Source of the DNA: Chromatiales bacterium
Lineage (GTDB): Bacteria > Pseudomonadota > Gammaproteobacteria > CAMYNG01
DNA length: 50,874 nucleotides
Direction: 5' to 3'
NCBI GenBank assembly: GCA_027005735.1
Contig: JALTLF010000157.1
Coordinates: forward strand, 1-50,874
Shown: piece after piece, positions 44,662 through 50,874 of the stretch
Layout of the letters: each line of letters starts with the position of its first letter
Numbering within the stretch: position 1 is the first letter of the stretch
Notes under the pieces: generated by a model
What the model saw: only the letters and a program-made list of their open reading frames with translations
Told to the model about the DNA's origin: nothing
The model's database searches: none
Made by a program: the position numbers and the translations under genes

Positions 44662-47600
44662 ATGAGCGATCCTTATTTAATCAAGATGCCCAAGCTCTCC
44701 GACACCATGGAGGAGGGCACCATCGTCACCTGGGAAAAGAACGTCGGTGACAAGGTGGAACGTGGCGATATCGTGGCAACCATCGAGACCGACAAGGCCA
44801 TTATGGATCTGGAGGTCTTTCGCGAAGGTTACCTCTCCGGCCCCATCCTGCCGGTGGACAGTGTCGTGCCGGTGGGCGAGGTCATCGCGCGCCTGGTAGC
44901 GACGCCCGAAGAGGTGGTCGACGCCGAAGGCGAGCCTGGAGCGAGTGGTGACGCGGAACCCGCCGCCGCGGCCGAGACGTCGGGCAGCAGTGATGGGGAA
45001 GGCGAAGCCGCCGCCGACGAGGACGTGCCCACCGATGCCTATGCCATCAAGATGCCCAAGCTCTCCGATACCATGGAAGAGGGTGTCATCGTCTCCTGGG
45101 AAAAGAACATCGGTGACAGGATCGAGCGCGGTGACGTGGTTGCCCAGGTGGAGACCGACAAGGCCATCATGGACGTGGAGATCTTTCGCGAGGGCTATCT
45201 CTCGGGCCCCATGGCCGAGGTGGACAGCACCGTACCCGTGGGCGAGCCCATCGCCTGGCTCGTTCCCGAGGCCGGGCAGGTGGTGGACAAGCGCAAGGCC
45301 GTCAGCAGTGGTGGAGTGAAGAAGGCCGACAGCGCGCCGGTGAAATCCGAGCCGGCCGGCACCGCCAAGCCCAAGACCCGCATCCCGGCGCAGCCCTCGG
45401 GTGCGACGCCCGCGCCACGGCCGCGCAACACCGCGGCCACGCCCTACGCGCGGCAACTCGCCGGCGCCCACGGTATCGATCTCAACAGCATTACCGGTAC
45501 CGGCCCCGGCGGCGTCATCGTCGCCGCCGACGTGCTCAATGCCGACGTGCAGAAGACCGCCACCAAGCGGATCTTCCAGGTGCCGGGCGAAGGCCGTCCC
45601 ATGACGGCAATGGAAAAGGCCGTGGCGCATAACATGGAATATTCCCTTTCCATGCCGCTGTTTCGCGTCACCGTCAACGTCGATCCCGCCAGCCTCAAGG
45701 CGGCCTCGAAGAAGAAGGGTTTTTCCCTCACCGTGACGCTGGCCAAGGCCGCGGCACTGGCCATCGCGCGCCACCCGCGCGTCAACGCCGTCTATCAGCA
45801 TGAAGACCGCATCGTCGAGCGCGAGCAGGTGGACATCGGCCTCGCCGTGGAGACCGAGGGCATGGGCCTGGTGGTGCCGGTACTGCGCGACGTGGTCAAC
45901 CGCGATCTCAGCGCATTGGTGGCCGACTGGAAGGACCTCGTGGATCGCGCCCGCGCGCGCCGCCTCAAGCCCGACGAGTATTCCAACCCCACCTTCACCA
46001 TTTCCAACATGGGTATGCTGGGCGTGGCCCTGTTCGACGCCATCCCCTCGCCGGGCACCTCGGCCATTTTCGCCATCTCGACCCTCGGCCCCAACGGCAT
46101 GCCGGTGACGGTGACCGCCGATCACCGTATCGTCAACGGCGCCGATGCCGCCAAGTTCCTCAACACCTTCAAGGAGCTGGTGGAGAATCCCACCTGGCTG
46201 GATGCCGCCGCCACGCCCGTGGCCAGCGAACCGGCATCGTCCGGCTTCCGGATCCCGGCCGGTGACTGGGACTACGACGTGGTGGTCATCGGTGGCGGTC
46301 CCGGCGGTGAGGACTGCGCGCGGGATCTCGTCGGCGCGGGCCTCAAGGTGGCCATGATCAACGACTCTCCCTTCCCCGGCGGCGAATGTCTGTGGCGCGG
46401 CTGCATCCCCTCCAAGGCCTGGCGCGCGGCGGCGGATCGCATGCGCGACCGCGCCCACGACGGGCTGCTGGGTGTCAAGGGTACCAGCAAGCCGAGCCTG
46501 GACTGGAAGAAACTGGAGGCCCACCGCCGTGGCGTGCTGGAAGAACGTGGCAAGATGGCGCTCAACACCGACAAGGGCGTGAAGATCGATGTCATCCAGG
46601 GCTTCGCGCGCTTCGAAGATGATCATACCGTGTCGGTGGACAGCGGCGGCAACCAGAAGGACCCGCACACCCGGCCGGTGCCCGGTGATGGCAGAAAGAC
46701 CCGCAGGATCACTTTCGGTGCCGCAGTCATCGCCACCGGCGCGCCGCCCTTCGTGCCACCTATTCCCGGCGCGCAGGAGGGACTGGCGTCCGGCGGCGTG
46801 CTGACTTCGGATACCGTGTGGGGTCTCAAGGAGGCGCCGAAGCGTCTCGGTGTCATCGGCGGCGGCGCCATCGGCGTGGAGATGGCGCAGATCTTCCAGG
46901 ACTTCGGCGCTAAGGTCACCCTGCTCGAAGGTCAGGATCGCATCCTCGCCGAAGTGGAACCGGAAGTGGCGAAGCAGCTCACCGAGGTGCTCAATGCCGA
47001 TCCGCGACTGAACATCGAAACCGGCGCAAAGGTCACCGGCATCAAGGGCGAACCCGGCGCCATGAAGCTCAGTTTCGAGGACGCCGAGGGCAAGAAGCGC
47101 AGCATTACCTGCGACTACGTCATCATGGCCACCGGCAAGCGCCCGGTGCTGGAACCCCTGCAACTGGACCGGGCCGGCGTGGCGGTGGAGAATGGCGTCA
47201 TCCGGGCCGACAACCGTTGCCGTACCTCGGTGCCGCATATCTTCGCCGTGGGCGACGTCATCGGCGGCCTGATGCTGGCGCACACCGCCGGCCAGCAAGG
47301 CCGCGTGGCGGCGCACATCATCAGCGGCGAGGACATGGTCTACGACCAGAATAAGGACTCCGGGGTGATCTTCACGCGCCCCGAGGCGGCCTTCGTGGGC
47401 CTGTCCGTGGCCCAGGCGAAGGAACAGGGCATCGACGCGGTGGAAGTGAAGGTGCCCATGAGCATCGACGCCAAGGCCATGATCAACGGCGAGACCCACG
47501 GCCTCATCAAGATCGTCGCCGACAAGGCCAGCCGTCGCATCGTTGGCGTGCACCTGCTGGCCGATCATGCCGACACCCTCATCGGCGAGGCGGTGATGAT

Positions 47601-47733
47601 GGTCGCCGGCGACATGACCCTGGACCAGGTGGCCCAGGCCATTCATCCCCATCCCACCCAGACCGAGCTCTTCGGCGAACTGGCCCGCCGCCTGCTCTCG
47701 CGCCTCAAGCGCAGCGCGCGGAAAAAGAAGTAG
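44662..47733 (+). CDS. Fused dihydrolipoamide acetyltransferase (two lipoyl domains) - dihydrolipoyl dehydrogenase (E2-E3)
   Basis: Two ETDKAIMD lipoyl sites; E3-binding domain PYARQLAGAHGID; E2 catalytic TADHRIVNGADAA; E3 GGECLWRGCIPSK, FAVGDVIGG, AIHPHPTQTE; single uninterrupted 1023-codon frame. Confidence 0.93.
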   Translation: MSDPYLIKMPKLSDTMEEGTIVTWEKNVGDKVERGDIVATIETDKAIMDLEVFREGYLSGPILPVDSVVPVGEVIARLVATPEEVVDAEGEPGASGDAEPAAAAETSGSSDGEGEAAADEDVPTDAYAIKMPKLSDTMEEGVIVSWEKNIGDRIERGDVVAQVETDKAIMDVEIFREGYLSGPMAEVDSTVPVGEPIAWLVPEAGQVVDKRKAVSSGGVKKADSAPVKSEPAGTAKPKTRIPAQPSGATPAPRPRNTAATPYARQLAGAHGIDLNSITGTGPGGVIVAADVLNADVQKTATKRIFQVPGEGRPMTAMEKAVAHNMEYSLSMPLFRVTVNVDPASLKAASKKKGFSLTVTLAKAAALAIARHPRVNAVYQHEDRIVEREQVDIGLAVETEGMGLVVPVLRDVVNRDLSALVADWKDLVDRARARRLKPDEYSNPTFTISNMGMLGVALFDAIPSPGTSAIFAISTLGPNGMPVTVTADHRIVNGADAAKFLNTFKELVENPTWLDAAATPVASEPASSGFRIPAGDWDYDVVVIGGGPGGEDCARDLVGAGLKVAMINDSPFPGGECLWRGCIPSKAWRAAADRMRDRAHDGLLGVKGTSKPSLDWKKLEAHRRGVLEERGKMALNTDKGVKIDVIQGFARFEDDHTVSVDSGGNQKDPHTRPVPGDGRKTRRITFGAAVIATGAPPFVPPIPGAQEGLASGGVLTSDTVWGLKEAPKRLGVIGGGAIGVEMAQIFQDFGAKVTLLEGQDRILAEVEPEVAKQLTEVLNADPRLNIETGAKVTGIKGEPGAMKLSFEDAEGKKRSITCDYVIMATGKRPVLEPLQLDRAGVAVENGVIRADNRCRTSVPHIFAVGDVIGGLMLAHTAGQQGRVAAHIISGEDMVYDQNKDSGVIFTRPEAAFVGLSVAQAKEQGIDAVEVKVPMSIDAKAMINGETHGLIKIVADKASRRIVGVHLLADHADTLIGEAVMMVAGDMTLDQVAQAIHPHPTQTELFGELARRLLSRLKRSARKKK

Positions 47734-47764
47734 CGAGTCGCGAGTAGCGAGGCATGAGGGAAAC

Positions 47765-47794
47765 CGGCGGGCCAGACAGCCCGCCGTTTTTTTT
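47765..47794 (+). terminator. Rho-independent terminator CGGCGGGC-CAGACA-GCCCGCCG-TTTTTTTT
   Basis: 8-bp perfect stem followed by eight T, 32 bp after the E2-E3 stop. Confidence 0.9.
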
Positions 47795-47833
47795 CGATCT
47801 GTGTACTTTGGTCTCCGCAGCCGTGCCTTAGAT

Positions 47834-47883
47834 CGTCATTCCGCCCGTGGCGAAACGGCGAAGCGGAGAGCCGGAATCCAGTG
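47834..47883 (+). repeat. Dispersed CGTCATTCCG...CCGGAATCCAGTG repeat
   Basis: Shares ends with the copy at 39148-39189. Confidence 0.6.
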
Positions 47884-47970
47884 CCACGGATCCATCGCTG
47901 GATCCCGGGTCTGCGCCATGCGCCGCATGGCTCCGCCCGGAATGGCAAAGCACCTTCACGCTTCGCGATC

Positions 47971-47989
47971 CTTCGCGGCCTTTGCGGTT
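47971..47989 (-). repeat. CTTCGCGGCCTTTGCGGTT, inverted copy of the 50856-50874 element
   Basis: 19-nt exact reverse complement of AACCGCAAAGGCCGCGAAG at the window end. Confidence 0.75.
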
Positions 47990-48059
47990 ACCGTTGTGTC
48001 GCCTGGATGCAGGTCGCAGGACTGAATCCGAGGAGGAGGCGCCAGGCAAAACGGCGTTA

Positions 48060-48263
48060 TCAGGTACCACGGCTGGCGTAGAACACGAACCAGGCGGCCG
48101 TGGCGAGATAGGCAAAGGTGTATCCCAGCTGCGGCAAGAGTTCGATGAGCATATCGGGGTCAACCGGCAGATTCCCGAAAAATACGATCCGCCCCAGGTT
48201 CATCAGGTGGAGGATCGCCGCGATGACCCATCCGATGGCGACAACAAGGCTAAGTGGTTTCAT
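48060..48263 (-). CDS. Small two-TM membrane protein
   Basis: 67 aa MKPLSLVVAIGWVIAAILHLMNLG...; similar layout to the 48291..48503 gene. Confidence 0.5.
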   Translation of the reverse strand: MKPLSLVVAIGWVIAAILHLMNLGRIVFFGNLPVDPDMLIELLPQLGYTFAYLATAAWFVFYASRGT

Positions 48264-48290
48264 GTTTTCAGTCCTTTTTCTGTATTTACA

Positions 48291-48503
48291 TCAATGCGGG
48301 GTATTGCCGGTGCTGGCAAAGTTGACGAAGAACCAGGCCGCCAGGGTCGCATCGACCAGCATGTACATGGGTGAATAGAAGCTCGAGATTTCCAGGTCGA
48401 TGAGGGAGATGTTGCCGGCCGCCAGGTCGTTGGCGAAAACGGCGATTTCAAAAAAGCAGGCGATCAGCATGATGATGCCGGCGATCAGGCTCATGACTTT
48501 CAT
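48291..48503 (-). CDS. Small two-TM membrane protein
   Basis: 70 aa MKVMSLIAGIIMLIACFFEI...; RBS AAGGAGG upstream. Confidence 0.55.
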   Translation of the reverse strand: MKVMSLIAGIIMLIACFFEIAVFANDLAAGNISLIDLEISSFYSPMYMLVDATLAAWFFVNFASTGNTPH

Positions 48504-48637
48504 CGTTTTCCTCCTTGTGTAAGTTATTGATAATAATAACGAACTCTGTCGAATGGCGCATCCCCTGAAGCGGGACGGGCCGCGCTACGGACCCCGCCGG
48601 CTCTCAAGTCGCGCCCCCGGCGGCCGAAGATAAGGGT

Positions 48638-49483
48638 ATGGAACGACGCCTCCTCCACATTCTGGCCCTTGTCCTGGCCCTCGCAGGCCTCCCCGGCCTC
48701 GCCGCTGCCATTCAACAGCGCTACGAGACGCCGCTGATCCATGCCCGCTGGAACGTGCAGCAGGCCCCGCTGGCCTGTTCGCTGGAACACCGCATCCCCC
48801 GTTTCGGCGTGGCGCGTTTCTACCAGAGCGTCGACGAGCCGCTGGCCTTCGTCATCGACGGCGAGTATCCCCTGCCGGACGACAGCGAGGCTCGGGTGGA
48901 GCTGGTGCCGGTGAAGTGGCAGCATGCCCGGGTGCCCGAGGAACTGGGGCAGTTCGATGCCGGCGGCGAACACGCCCTGAAACTGGAGGGCGACTATGCC
49001 CGCACCCTGCTGGTGGGTCTGGAGAGTGGCATGGTGCCGTCGGTGAGCTGGGGCAGCGCGTCGCAGCCCCGCCAGGTACAGGTGACCATGAACGTGCTGT
49101 TCTTCCGCCAGGCCCTGCAGGCGTTCGATGCCTGCCTGGCAAGGCTGCCGCGCGCCGGTTTCGAGGCTCTGCGGCATAGTGAATTCTTCTACGGCACCAA
49201 CGAGCGGGCACTGGGCCGCGCCGCGCGCGAGCGCCTGCGACGCATCGCCTTCTACCTCAAGCACAATCCCGAGGTGGAGTACGTGGAGATCCTCGGTTAC
49301 GCCGACGACCGCGGCAGCCGCCGCTACAACCGCGCCCTGTCCCGGGAACGCGCCCTGGCGGTGAAGAAGTTCCTGCAACAGCAGGGCGTGGCGGCAGAGC
49401 GCCTGCGCACCAGGGCCATGGGCACGGTCAAGGCGGCCGGTCGCCGCGCCCGTCGCGTGGAGATCACCCTCTACCGCAGGTAG
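48638..49483 (+). CDS. MotY-like OmpA-family protein
   Basis: Signal peptide; [18 protein letters not shown]-domain; OmpA-like [30 protein letters not shown]. Confidence 0.7.
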   Translation: MERRLLHILALVLALAGLPGLAAAIQQRYETPLIHARWNVQQAPLACSLEHRIPRFGVARFYQSVDEPLAFVIDGEYPLPDDSEARVELVPVKWQHARVPEELGQFDAGGEHALKLEGDYARTLLVGLESGMVPSVSWGSASQPRQVQVTMNVLFFRQALQAFDACLARLPRAGFEALRHSEFFYGTNERALGRAARERLRRIAFYLKHNPEVEYVEILGYADDRGSRRYNRALSRERALAVKKFLQQQGVAAERLRTRAMGTVKAAGRRARRVEITLYRR

Positions 49484-49628
49484 GGCACGGCGTCCACCCG
49501 GCACCTCCTGCCGGTTTTCCCCGATATTCACCCCTGTTTCTGCCCCGCGGGTGGTTTATAATCGCGCCCTGAGTCAATCCGGGCCGCGCGGCGAGCCGCG
49601 CGCATCGTTCCAGAGACGGGGAAGTGCA

Positions 49629-50840
<1,212 letters not shown>

Positions 50841-50855
50841 TAAGGCGCAAGAATC

Positions 50856-50874
50856 AACCGCAAAGGCCGCGAAG
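50856..50874 (+). repeat. AACCGCAAAGGCCGCGAAG element
   Basis: Exact inverted copy at 47971-47989. Confidence 0.7.

Noticed and set aside
44677-47652. 991-aa minus-strand ORF antisense to the E2-E3 gene
   Set aside because: Gly/His/Ala/Asp-rich low-information translation with no recognisable domain; the plus strand has a clear multi-domain enzyme. Typical open-frame artefact in high-GC DNA.

Overview
This is a high-GC window, most likely from a gammaproteobacterial chromosome (inferred from gene content). I found no rRNA, tRNA, CRISPR array or transposase. There are four blocks. (A) About 1-13.5 kb, mostly on the minus strand: a dense respiratory cluster with a cbb3-like heme-copper oxidase of unusual make-up. 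It contains CcoN, a short monoheme CcoO-like subunit, a CcoP N-terminal-like anchor without heme, a CcoS-like protein, and a stand-alone protein resembling the C-terminal helices of oxidase subunit I. It also contains many mono- and diheme cytochromes c, two cupredoxin-like proteins, and a Cyc2-like outer-membrane porin with an N-terminal CXXCH. (B) About 14-19 kb, plus strand: cytochromes c, a YVTN beta-propeller, an orphan Rieske protein, an FAD oxidoreductase with a Cys-rich tail and a glutaredoxin-like protein, with FNR/ANR-type sites. (C) About 19-37.7 kb: a metal/sulfur block with a copper-type P1B ATPase carrying three tandem YHS domains, a PII-like protein, an SQR-like flavoprotein, rhodanese, a YeeE/TsuA-like transporter, a SoxH-like MBL protein, a patatin, a YHS-LOG/SLOG fusion, and a two-permease FtsX-type ABC exporter whose ATPase ends in a YHS domain. 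It ends with a mer-like operon (OM protein, two HMA-like proteins, MerT-like, thioredoxin-like, double CcdA, MerR) preceded by a textbook MerR-type promoter. (D) About 37.7-50.9 kb: mostly housekeeping genes (b561, SixA, FumC, PDH E1 alpha/beta, a fused E2-E3, MotY/OmpA-like, ArgG). The best candidates for undescribed biology are the oxidase/porin-cytochrome cluster, the repeated use of YHS domains on unrelated proteins, and the mer-like redox/metal operon. All functional assignments come from reading motifs by eye; no database search was run.
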